A stretch of 64,000 bases of DNA from Bacteroidota bacterium. Its GTDB lineage: Bacteria > Bacteroidota > Bacteroidia > SXHM01. Location of the stretch: positions 1-64,000 of the forward strand of contig CANJWH010000003.1 in assembly GCA_947478465.1 (NCBI GenBank). The letters are read 5' to 3'. Position numbers and translations under genes: made by a program. This document shows, in pieces, positions 49,355 to 58,147 of this stretch. Every line of letters begins with the position of its first letter. Position 1 is the first letter of the stretch. The notes beneath the pieces are model-generated. The model saw only the letters and a list, made by a program, of their open reading frames with translations. It did not search any database and was not told the origin of the DNA.

Positions 49355-51820
49355 ATGATTTTCAGAAAACTTGTAATCCTTTTTTCAGCCCTTATTTTTT
49401 CGGCTACTGCCTTTGCAGCAAAACTCAGCGGCCGTGTTTCTGATAAGAAAAATGAGCCGTTGGCTTTTCTTACCGTTAATATTGAAGGTACAACAGTCAG
49501 CACCATGACCAACATTAATGGTGAATACTTTCTGGATCTGAAAGATGGTTTTTATCACGTAGTGTTTCGCTACATCGGTTACCGCACCGAAACGCGCAAT
49601 ATTGAAATACGAGGGAACGATGTTACATTGGATGTTACTATGGATCCTCAGGCAATCGTATTAATGGAGGCCGATGTAAATGGCAATGGTGAAGACCCTT
49701 CTTATGAGATTATCCGCAAGGCACAGCAGAAGCGTAAGTTCTACTTAGAGCAGGTAAAAAAGTACTCCTGTGATGTATACATCAAAGGGATGAACTATGC
49801 CGAAAATGTTCCTAAAAGTATTCTCGGGCGCAATATTGAAATTGACGGCTTGGATAAAAATCGTAGCGGAATAGTTTACCTGAGCGAATCGGTTTCGCGC
49901 CTGCATTTTGAAGCGCCAAACAAACGCAAGGAAACGGTTATCTCTTCTAAAGTAAGCGGCAAGTCGCAGGCCTTTACATGGAACAGCGCTATTGATTTTG
50001 ATTTCAACTTTTATGAACCCAACATTGAGGTAAGTTTTGCCGAGCGTAATTTTATTTCGCCCATAGCACCTTCGGCTATGCTTCATTATCGCTACAAGTT
50101 GGCAGGCGCATTTTATGAAGACACAGTGCTTATAAATAAGATTGAGATTATTCCGCGCGTGAAAGGTTCGCCTGTTTACAATGGATTTATCTACATACAG
50201 GAAAACACCTGGCGTATCCACAGCATTGAGTTTTACCTGACACGGGAATCTAACATTGAGTTTTTAGATACGCTGAAAATAAAACAGGTTTACATTCCTG
50301 TTAGCAATGATGTATGGATGAAAGGAACACAGAATTTCAATTTCAAATTTGATGTAAAGTTACTTGGATTTAAGGGCAACGGATATTTCAACGGAGTGTA
50401 TTCAAAATACGATTTAGGGCCTGAGTTCAGCAAAAAATTCTTCAAAGCCGAGAAACTAAAAGTGGAAGAGAATTCCAACAAACGCAGCGAAGAATACTGG
50501 AACGATGTGCGCCTTGTACCCCTTACCCCGCTTGAAGTTCAGGACTATAAACTGAAAGACAGTGTGGAGGTTTTAAAAGAAAGTAAAGTGTATATGGATT
50601 CCATCGACACGAAGAAAAATAAATACCATGTTTCTAATTTTATTTTTGGTTACACGATGCGAAATTCGTTCAAAAATATTGACTGGAATATTCCCACACT
50701 GTTTGAGATATTGCAGTTTAATACCGTGGAAGGAATTGTTATAAATCCGACTTACAGTGTGGAGTGGGAACACAAGGAACTAAAAAAACGGTTGCGCATT
50801 GATAATGCATTCCGTTACGGTTTCAGCAGTCAAAAATTTTATGGTAAGCTTGGGTTTAATTATCGCTTTAATGCTATCAACCGCATGAGTATCCGCGCTG
50901 AGGTTGGAAAATTTGTAAGCCAGTTTAATGAGGCAAATCCGATAGCGCCTTTCATCAATTCACTTTACACCGTTTTCTTAGAAAAAAATTATCTGAAAAT
51001 TTTTGAGAAGACTTATGCAAATGTGGGTTGGGGAAGCGAAATTTTTAACGGTGTAACACTTAACACCGGTATTGAATATGCGGCAAGAAATCCGTTGTTG
51101 AATGCAGGCAACCTTAGTGCTGTTTATGTTGACAGCAAGAACAAAGAGTTTACTTCTAATAATCCGCAAAATCCTGCCAGCGATTTAGCTGCATTTGTGC
51201 CATACCGTTCATTTACTTTCAATGCCAGTCTGCGTATCCGTTTTGGCCAAAAATATTATTTGTATCCGCATGAAAAGTTCAATTCCGATTCGAAATATCC
51301 TGCTATCAGGATTGCTTACGAAAAAGGAATTGCAGGAATTTTTCAAAGTAAAACAAACTTTGATTTTGTAAAAATTTCAGTTGAAGATGATATGAAGCTG
51401 GGAGTGTTTGGTACTTCTGAATATACCGTAAGTGTTGGAAAATTCTTTAACTCCAACAATATCCCTTTTGTGGATTACCGCCACTTTATGACGAGTGAAG
51501 TTATTCTTGCTCCTCAACGTTTATCAGCGTTTCGTGCCATGCCGTATTATCGCTTGAGCACCACAGGCGAATACCTGGAGGCGCATTACGAACATCATTT
51601 TAATGGTTTTCTTTTCGGCACCATTCCCGTTTGGAAAAAGTTAGGATGGCAGCCGGTTGCAGGCTCGCATTTGCTCTTGGACTTCCGCAACAATCACCAG
51701 TATGTGGAGGTAACTGCCGGACTGGAACACATTTTCAAAATAGGCAGAGTTGACTTTGTGGCTGCTTTTGAAAACAACCACAAAGCCCGCACTGCAATAC
51801 GAATTAGTTTAGGATTTTAG
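49355..51820 (+). CDS. DUF5686 and carboxypeptidase-regulatory-like domain protein (outer membrane)
   Basis: LSGRVSDKKNEPLAFLTVNIEGTTVSTMTNINGEYFLDL...VVFRYIGYRTETRNIEI; C-terminal barrel. Confidence 0.88.
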   Translation: MIFRKLVILFSALIFSATAFAAKLSGRVSDKKNEPLAFLTVNIEGTTVSTMTNINGEYFLDLKDGFYHVVFRYIGYRTETRNIEIRGNDVTLDVTMDPQAIVLMEADVNGNGEDPSYEIIRKAQQKRKFYLEQVKKYSCDVYIKGMNYAENVPKSILGRNIEIDGLDKNRSGIVYLSESVSRLHFEAPNKRKETVISSKVSGKSQAFTWNSAIDFDFNFYEPNIEVSFAERNFISPIAPSAMLHYRYKLAGAFYEDTVLINKIEIIPRVKGSPVYNGFIYIQENTWRIHSIEFYLTRESNIEFLDTLKIKQVYIPVSNDVWMKGTQNFNFKFDVKLLGFKGNGYFNGVYSKYDLGPEFSKKFFKAEKLKVEENSNKRSEEYWNDVRLVPLTPLEVQDYKLKDSVEVLKESKVYMDSIDTKKNKYHVSNFIFGYTMRNSFKNIDWNIPTLFEILQFNTVEGIVINPTYSVEWEHKELKKRLRIDNAFRYGFSSQKFYGKLGFNYRFNAINRMSIRAEVGKFVSQFNEANPIAPFINSLYTVFLEKNYLKIFEKTYANVGWGSEIFNGVTLNTGIEYAARNPLLNAGNLSAVYVDSKNKEFTSNNPQNPASDLAAFVPYRSFTFNASLRIRFGQKYYLYPHEKFNSDSKYPAIRIAYEKGIAGIFQSKTNFDFVKISVEDDMKLGVFGTSEYTVSVGKFFNSNNIPFVDYRHFMTSEVILAPQRLSAFRAMPYYRLSTTGEYLEAHYEHHFNGFLFGTIPVWKKLGWQPVAGSHLLLDFRNNHQYVEVTAGLEHIFKIGRVDFVAAFENNHKARTAIRISLGF

Positions 51821-52332
51821 TGATGATGCCCGCCCGGTCCGTGAACGTGACCGTGTGCTAATTCATCAGCAGTAGCCGCTCTTAAAGCAACTACCTCGCC
51901 TTCAAAACGCAGGTGTTGTCCTGCCAGCGGGTGGTTAAAATCCATGGTTACATCATTGATTCCAACTTTTGTCACAACGCCACGCATGTGATGACCTTCA
52001 TTATCCTGCATGGGAATAATAGCTCCCACTTTTAGCATATCGCGTTGAACTTCTCCTTTCTCATTTTTAAAAGCTTCTATAGGAAGGTCAACCAGATTAT
52101 CAGGATGTTTTTCACCGTAAGCATCTTCAGGTTTAATGCTGAAGTTGAAGGTGTCACCAAGTGAAAGACCGTTAAGATTTGCTTCAAATCCGGCAATCAT
52201 TCCGCCCACACCAAAAAGGAAAGTGAGTGGATTGTTTTTTCCTGCCTCTTCAATAAATTTCTCTTCTCCGCCTTCCGGTTTTGAATTGAGTTTGTAGGTT
52301 ACTGACACTACTGAGTTAAGTGTTATTTTCAT
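51817..52332 (-). CDS. FKBP-type peptidyl-prolyl isomerase, SlyD-like
   Basis: MKITLNSVVSVTYKLNS...PLTFLFGVGGMIAGFEANLNGLSLGD; His-rich C-term HGHVHGPGGHHH; ORF-track start 52599 rejected. Confidence 0.93.
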   Translation of the reverse strand: MKITLNSVVSVTYKLNSKPEGGEEKFIEEAGKNNPLTFLFGVGGMIAGFEANLNGLSLGDTFNFSIKPEDAYGEKHPDNLVDLPIEAFKNEKGEVQRDMLKVGAIIPMQDNEGHHMRGVVTKVGINDVTMDFNHPLAGQHLRFEGEVVALRAATADELAHGHVHGPGGHHH

Positions 52333-52388
52333 ATTTTTTTGAATTTTTTTGCATAGGTAATACTTTTTCCTGCAATGAGAAAATGTTT

Positions 52389-52462
52389 CGTCATTGCGAG
52401 AGAGGAACGAACGATGCAATCTCAATAAAATACCAGATTGCTTCGCTATGCTCGCAATGACG
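52389..52462. repeat. REP-like palindromic intergenic element
   Basis: Perfect 12-bp arms CGTCATTGCGAG (52389-52400)/CTCGCAATGACG (52451-52462) with inner GCAATCT/AGATTGC stem. Confidence 0.85.
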
Positions 52463-52501
52463 GGATGATTTCCTACTTTTATTCCCGAAACAAAAAGAGC
52501 C

Positions 52502-53656
52502 ATGCAATTTCCCGGAGAAGTAACTTCACGATTACCAAAAACAGGTACCACTATTTTTACTGTAATGTCAAAACTTGCCGCTGAAGTTGGTGCCACCAAT
52601 CTTTCGCAGGGTTTTCCGGATTACAGCAGTTCACATGATTTGTTTGACAAGGTGCATCACTACATGAACAAGGGTTTTAACCAATATGCACCTATGCCGG
52701 GTTTAATTGGTTTGCGCGAAGCCATTGCAGAGAAGATTGAAAAACTGTATGCAACAAAATACAATCCCGAAACGGAAATAACCATTACAGCCGGAGCCAC
52801 ACTTGCCATTTATACAGCCATTGCAGCTTTAATTCGTGAAGGTGATGAAGTGATTGTATTTGAACCTGCTTATGATAGTTACACACCTTCTGTAGAGCTG
52901 AACGGAGGTATTCCAATTTATATTCAGTTAAAGCAACCCGATTTTCACATCGACTGGAATGAGGTGCGTAAATTAGTTTCTCCTCGCACCAAGATGATTA
53001 TTATCAATAGTCCGCATAATCCAACAGGAAGTGTTTTAAGTGAAACAGATTTGCATGAACTGGAAAAGCTCACCAATGATTCAAATATCATTGTTTTGAG
53101 TGATGAAGTGTATGAGCATATTATTTTTGACGGGCAGCAACACCAGAGTGTGTGCAGATTTCCAAAACTTGCTGAACGAAGTCTCGCAGTTTTTTCATTT
53201 GGAAAAACATTTCACAATACAGGCTGGAAAATGGGTTATGTTGTAGGTCCTGAAAATTTAATGACAGAATACCGTAAGGCACATCAATACATTGTTTTCA
53301 GTTGCAACACACCAATACAAATGGCACTGGCAGATTTTCTGAAAGAAGAAAATAATTATTTAAGTCTTCCCGGTTTTTATCAGCAAAAAAGAGATTACTT
53401 CAATTCACTGATAAAAAATTCACGTTTCAGTTTTGTGCCCAGTGCGGGAACGTATTTTCAGTTGGTGAAGTACGAGAACATCTCACAAGAGAAAGATACT
53501 GAGTTTGCAGTTCGCATTACCAAAGAAAATAAAGTTGCTTCTATTCCTATTTCTGTTTTTTATCACGAGGGAGTGGATAATAAATACATACGGTTTTGTT
53601 TTGCTAAAAGTGAGGAAGTGCTTACTGCTGCAGCAGAAAAACTTTGTAAAATATAA
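52502..53656 (+). CDS. Pyridoxal-phosphate aminotransferase (methionine/glutamine transaminase, YbdL/KAT-like)
   Basis: GATNLSQGFPDY, INSPHNPTGSVLSE, SDEVYEHIIFDG, FSFGKTFHNTGWKMGY. Confidence 0.93.
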   Translation: MQFPGEVTSRLPKTGTTIFTVMSKLAAEVGATNLSQGFPDYSSSHDLFDKVHHYMNKGFNQYAPMPGLIGLREAIAEKIEKLYATKYNPETEITITAGATLAIYTAIAALIREGDEVIVFEPAYDSYTPSVELNGGIPIYIQLKQPDFHIDWNEVRKLVSPRTKMIIINSPHNPTGSVLSETDLHELEKLTNDSNIIVLSDEVYEHIIFDGQQHQSVCRFPKLAERSLAVFSFGKTFHNTGWKMGYVVGPENLMTEYRKAHQYIVFSCNTPIQMALADFLKEENNYLSLPGFYQQKRDYFNSLIKNSRFSFVPSAGTYFQLVKYENISQEKDTEFAVRITKENKVASIPISVFYHEGVDNKYIRFCFAKSEEVLTAAAEKLCKI

Positions 53657-54451
53657 ATGGAAGACTTAAAAATATCACTCATTCAAACTCAACTGCACTG
53701 GGAAAATGTGGACAAGAATATTTCCATGTTCGATGAGTTATTGAACAGTGTCAAAGAGCAAACAGATTTAATAATTCTTCCTGAAATGTTCAGCACCGGT
53801 TTTACGATGAACACTTCTGTTGCTGAAACCATGGACGGAAAATCAATGTCCTGGCTGAAAGAAAAAGCGAAAGAAAAAAACTGTGTTATTACCGGAAGCC
53901 TAATGATTAATGAAACTGGTAAAAACTACAACCGCTTAATCTGGATGCATCCTGACGGTAATTTTCAAACTTATGATAAACGCCATCTTTTCCGCATGGC
54001 GAATGAACAAAATCATTTTACCGCAGGAGAAAAGAAACTGATAGTAAAAATAAAAGGCTGGAATGTTTCACCTCTCATATGTTATGATTTACGTTTTCCT
54101 GTTTGGAGCAGAAATGCGGCAGCATCGCGTGGAGGAGCAGGCTGGTATGATTTATTGATTTATGTTGCCAACTGGCCTGCGCGGAGAAGCCTTGCATGGA
54201 ATACACTGGTTCCTGCACGTGCAGTGGAGAATCAAAGTTATGTTGTTGCCGTAAACCGCATTGGTGCTGACGGATATAATGTGGATTATTCGGGAGACAG
54301 TGCTTCTTATAATCCGTTGGGAGAAAAGTTAAGCACCATTCAGCCGAATGAATCAAAACACGAAACGATAACACTTTCATGGAAATTTTTGCAGGATTAT
54401 CGTGAGAAATTTCCTGCCATGCTGGATGCCGATGACTTTGAAATAAAATAA
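53657..54451 (+). CDS. Nitrilase-family omega-amidase (YafV/NIT2-like)
   Basis: IILPEMFSTGFTMN (catalytic Glu), KRHLFRMANEQ, SPLICYDLRFPVWSRN (catalytic Cys). Confidence 0.93.
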   Translation: MEDLKISLIQTQLHWENVDKNISMFDELLNSVKEQTDLIILPEMFSTGFTMNTSVAETMDGKSMSWLKEKAKEKNCVITGSLMINETGKNYNRLIWMHPDGNFQTYDKRHLFRMANEQNHFTAGEKKLIVKIKGWNVSPLICYDLRFPVWSRNAAASRGGAGWYDLLIYVANWPARRSLAWNTLVPARAVENQSYVVAVNRIGADGYNVDYSGDSASYNPLGEKLSTIQPNESKHETITLSWKFLQDYREKFPAMLDADDFEIK

Positions 54452-55063
54452 ATGGAAGAAAAATTCGCGAAAATAATCTCTATCATTTTTCAGCCTCTGA
54501 TGATGCCGCTGTTAACTCTGCTGATACTGTTTAACAGCGATACATTTATTGCTTTCAGCATCGCAGATGAGATGAAAACATTTATCTATTTCCTGTTCAT
54601 AGCATTTACGGTAGTGTTGCCTACTATGATTTTTCTTTGGCTTATAAAACGCGGAGTCATCTCCAGCCTGGATATGCCTGAGGCCTCAGAGAGAAAAATT
54701 CCATTTCTCATTTCCATTATCTTGTATTTTGCGTTGTATTATTTGTTGCGCAAACTAGCACTGCCGGAACTGGTTTATCTGTTATTACTCGGAACAATTT
54801 TATCCATTGTAGTTTGTTTTTTCATCACCATCATCTGGAAAATCAGTATCCATATGATTGCTGTTGGTGGTGTTATAGGAAGCTTGCTGGCATTGTCAAT
54901 CCGCTTAGGTGCAGATTTTATTTTTCCGATATACGTAGTTACACTTCTGGCAGGTTTTATCGGTTATGCAAGACTTAAATTATATGCACATACACCTGCA
55001 CAGGTATATTCCGGCTTCATTGTTGGAACAGCATTGATGGCAGGGATTATTTTCTTTGTGTAG
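54452..55063 (+). CDS. Multi-TM membrane protein, possibly PAP2-related
   Basis: Six or so hydrophobic segments; C-term YAHTPAQVYSGFIVGTALM resembles the PAP2 C-terminal motif. Confidence 0.7.
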   Translation: MEEKFAKIISIIFQPLMMPLLTLLILFNSDTFIAFSIADEMKTFIYFLFIAFTVVLPTMIFLWLIKRGVISSLDMPEASERKIPFLISIILYFALYYLLRKLALPELVYLLLLGTILSIVVCFFITIIWKISIHMIAVGGVIGSLLALSIRLGADFIFPIYVVTLLAGFIGYARLKLYAHTPAQVYSGFIVGTALMAGIIFFV

Positions 55064-55069
55064 AATTCC

Positions 55070-55131
55070 CGTCATGCTGAACTTGTTTCAGCATCTCACT
55101 CTTAAGACCCTGAAATAAATTCAGGGTGACG
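55070..55131. repeat. REP/BIME-like element with outer stem and two hairpins
   Basis: Outer CGTCA/TGACG; inner ATGCTGAA-CTTGT-TTCAGCAT and CCCTGAA-ATAAA-TTCAGGG. Confidence 0.8.
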
Positions 55132-55135
55132 TTAA

Positions 55136-58054
55136 TCAGACAACAATATTCACAATCTTTTTATGCACCACAATCACCTTTTTAGGCTGTTTGCCTTCAA
55201 GGTATTTTTGTGTTTGCTCTAATGCCATCACTTCTTTCTCCACATCCTCTTTTGAAAGTGCAACATCAAGCTCCTGAAAGAAACGTGTTTTGCCATTAAA
55301 TGAAACAGGATAGCTGAATGAATTCTCAACCGTGTGTTCTTCTTTGTATTCAGGCCATTTGGCAATTGTTACGCTTTCAGTATGCCCAAATTTATTCCAT
55401 AATTCCTCAGCAATATGAGGAGCTAAGGGAGCAATCAAAACAACCAATGGTTCTAATATTTCACGTTTGTTGCATTTCAAATCGGTGAGTTCATTTACAC
55501 AAATCATAAATGTGCTCACGCATGTATTGAACGAAAGCTTCTCAATGTCATCAGTGATTTTCTTGATGGTTTTGTGAAGCACTTTTAATTCTGCTTTTGT
55601 TGCAGTCTCATCAGAAACGTTTTGATACAGCTTCCAGAATTTTTTCAGAAAGCCCGAAACACCTGTAATTCCATTGGTGTTCCAGGGCTTGCTTTGCTCC
55701 AGCGGACCAAGGAACATTTCATACATGCGTAAAGTATCTGCTCCGTATTTCTCTACCAACTCATCTGGGTTTACAACATTCCATTTTGACTTGGACATTT
55801 TTTCGACTTCTGGTTTAAGCCAAACTTTATCTCTAAAAAGTTTGCCTTCTATTTTCGGTTTAATTTGATTCTTTTCTTCTACGGTTGTTGGCCAGAAAGA
55901 AAAGTAATCTTCAATTGTTGCAACCCGAGCAGTCTTGAATTTAGAATATGTATCTTTTAATTTTTCAAGTTCTTCGCTTGTTAAAAAATATTCGCCATTT
56001 GAAAAGGAAACAGATTCAACGGGGATTCTTTCCATTAAAGTATTTGGTAGTCTTTCTCCTAAATTTAAAGGGAAAAGAAGCATCTCTGTTGAGTCGTCTG
56101 GCTTTGTGAGTTCTTCCTCTGAAATAGGTTCATCACTGCTATTCTCAAGTGCAGATAACAAGTCCTTAGTATAATTTGGATTCAAACTTTTATAAGCTAC
56201 GCCAACAAATTTTGTTTCCCCCTGTATCATCCCCTGATTTACCAATTTCTTTGCAGGTTCTTCAATAGAAATAAATCCACGGTCTTTCAAAAATTTTGTC
56301 CAGAAGCGCACATACAATAAATGTCCTGTAGCGTGTTCTGAACCACCTAAATAAAAGTCAACATCTTTCCAGTAATCAGCTGCTTCTTTGGAAACAAACT
56401 CTTTGTCGTTATTCGGATCCATGTAACGCAGATAATACCAGGAGCTACCAGCCCAGCCTGGCATAGTGGTAGATTCGTAATCGTACTGTCCTTTGTATTT
56501 CCAGTCTTTCGCTCGCGCTAGTGGCGGTTCGCCATCCTCTGTTGGTAAAAATTTATCTACTTCAGGCAACACAACCGGCAAATCTTTTTCATCAACTGCA
56601 AACGGAATTCCGTCTTTATAATAAATAGGAATTGGCTCGCCCCAATAGCGCTGACGACCAAAAGCAGCATCTCGCAAACGGTAATTTATTTTTCCTTTTC
56701 CTAATCCACGTTTTTCAATTTCAGCAATTATTTTCTTGATTGCAAATTTCACTTCCAAGCCATTCAGGAAATCTGAATTAATCATTTTTCCATCCTTGCT
56801 TTCGTTTGCTTCCTTGTCAATGTCGCTTCCTTCAATCACAGGAATAATGGGCAAACCAAAATGTTTTGCAAAACTCCAGTCGCGTTGGTCTCCACCCGGT
56901 ACCGCCATAACAGCGCCTGTTCCGTAACCTGCCAACACATAATCACCAACCCAAACCGGAATCTGTTTTCCGGTAAAAGGATGAATAGCATAAGCGCCCG
57001 TAAATTGTCCTGTTATTTTTTTTACATCCGCCTGACGCTCACGCTCACTGCGGTTTTTGGCGTAGTTTAAATACGATTCAACATCTTGTTTGTATTCGGG
57101 TGTTGTAATTTTTTCTACTAAATCATGTTCAGGTGCTAAAGTCAAAAATGTAATTCCGAATAATGTATCTGGTCTTGTTGTGAATACTTCAATTGTCCAT
57201 TCTCCATTGTCCATTTTAAATTGCAGCGAAGCACCTTCACTTTTTCCAATCCAATTCCTCTGAGCTTCTTTAATTGATTCACTCCAGTCAATAGAATCTA
57301 AACCGGTTAATAATCTTTCAGCATAATCAGTGTTGCGCATACTCCATTGTTTCATCAACTTTCGCTCAACAGGATAGCCGCCACGTTCCGAAACACCGTC
57401 TTTCACTTCATCATTTGCCAGCACCGTTCCCAATGCAGGGCACCAGTTCACAAATGCTTCGCCCAAATAAGCAATGCGATATTCCATAAGCACATCGCTC
57501 TTTTCTTTTTCATTTAACTCATTCCACTTCTTGTCTCCATCTAACTTCCAACTTCCAGCTTCTAACTTCTGAATCAAAGTTTCAATTGCTTCCGCTTTAT
57601 TCGTTTCAGGATTATACCACGAATTAAAAAGCTGTAGAAAAATCCACTGAGTCCATTTGTAATAACTAGGGTCAGAAGTTTTAACTTGTCTGTCCCAGTC
57701 AAATGAAAAACCTAATTTATCTAATTGTTCGCGGTAGCGTTTAATGTTTTGTTCAGTTGTTAAAGCCGGATGCTGTCCTGTTTGAATAGCATATTGTTCA
57801 GCAGGCAAACCAAATGAATCATAGCCCATCGGATGCAATACATTAAACCCCTGCGAACGTTTATAGCGCGAATAAATATCGGAAGCGATGTAGCCCAGCG
57901 GATGACCTACGTGCAGCCCAGCACCTGAGGGATAGGGGAACATATCCAATACATAATATTTTGGCAATGAACTATCGTTTTTAGGAGCGAATGTTTTTTT
58001 ATCGGCCCAGTATTTCTGCCAGCGCTCTTCTATTTCTTTGTGATTGTATTCCAT
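55136..58054 (-). CDS. leuS: Leucyl-tRNA synthetase
   Basis: FPYPSGAGLHVGHPLGYIASD, NWCPALGTVLANDEV, GRQRYWGEPIPIYY, EKMSKSKWNVVNPDE. Confidence 0.97.
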   Translation of the reverse strand: MEYNHKEIEERWQKYWADKKTFAPKNDSSLPKYYVLDMFPYPSGAGLHVGHPLGYIASDIYSRYKRSQGFNVLHPMGYDSFGLPAEQYAIQTGQHPALTTEQNIKRYREQLDKLGFSFDWDRQVKTSDPSYYKWTQWIFLQLFNSWYNPETNKAEAIETLIQKLEAGSWKLDGDKKWNELNEKEKSDVLMEYRIAYLGEAFVNWCPALGTVLANDEVKDGVSERGGYPVERKLMKQWSMRNTDYAERLLTGLDSIDWSESIKEAQRNWIGKSEGASLQFKMDNGEWTIEVFTTRPDTLFGITFLTLAPEHDLVEKITTPEYKQDVESYLNYAKNRSERERQADVKKITGQFTGAYAIHPFTGKQIPVWVGDYVLAGYGTGAVMAVPGGDQRDWSFAKHFGLPIIPVIEGSDIDKEANESKDGKMINSDFLNGLEVKFAIKKIIAEIEKRGLGKGKINYRLRDAAFGRQRYWGEPIPIYYKDGIPFAVDEKDLPVVLPEVDKFLPTEDGEPPLARAKDWKYKGQYDYESTTMPGWAGSSWYYLRYMDPNNDKEFVSKEAADYWKDVDFYLGGSEHATGHLLYVRFWTKFLKDRGFISIEEPAKKLVNQGMIQGETKFVGVAYKSLNPNYTKDLLSALENSSDEPISEEELTKPDDSTEMLLFPLNLGERLPNTLMERIPVESVSFSNGEYFLTSEELEKLKDTYSKFKTARVATIEDYFSFWPTTVEEKNQIKPKIEGKLFRDKVWLKPEVEKMSKSKWNVVNPDELVEKYGADTLRMYEMFLGPLEQSKPWNTNGITGVSGFLKKFWKLYQNVSDETATKAELKVLHKTIKKITDDIEKLSFNTCVSTFMICVNELTDLKCNKREILEPLVVLIAPLAPHIAEELWNKFGHTESVTIAKWPEYKEEHTVENSFSYPVSFNGKTRFFQELDVALSKEDVEKEVMALEQTQKYLEGKQPKKVIVVHKKIVNIVV
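57543..57570 (-). repeat. Imperfect heptanucleotide tandem repeat (4 units) in leuS coding sequence
   Basis: + strand AACTTCC AACTTCC AGCTTCT AACTTCT. Confidence 0.75.
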
Positions 58055-58094
58055 AATTTCTGCTTGTTCCTGAAGCGCGCGAAGTTAATCAGAA

Positions 58095-58125
58095 TTGAGA
58101 TATAAGAATTCTATTTTAACTTTGG
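58095..58125 (+). promoter_or_regulatory. Bacteroidetes-type promoter (-33 TTG, 19-nt spacer, -7 TAACTTTGG) of carbonic anhydrase gene
   Basis: TTG at 58095-58097 and TAACTTTGG at 58117-58125, start at 58148. Confidence 0.6.
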
Positions 58126-58147
58126 AAAATCAAATCCTGAAAAACAT

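Noticed and set aside
49745-50221. Minus-strand 158-aa ORF within the DUF5686 gene
   Set aside because: Antisense shadow of a well-supported coding region.
52333-52599. N-terminal extension of the slyD-like ORF
   Set aside because: Consists of a translated REP-like palindrome and overlaps the opposite-strand aminotransferase start; the FKBP domain begins at 52332.
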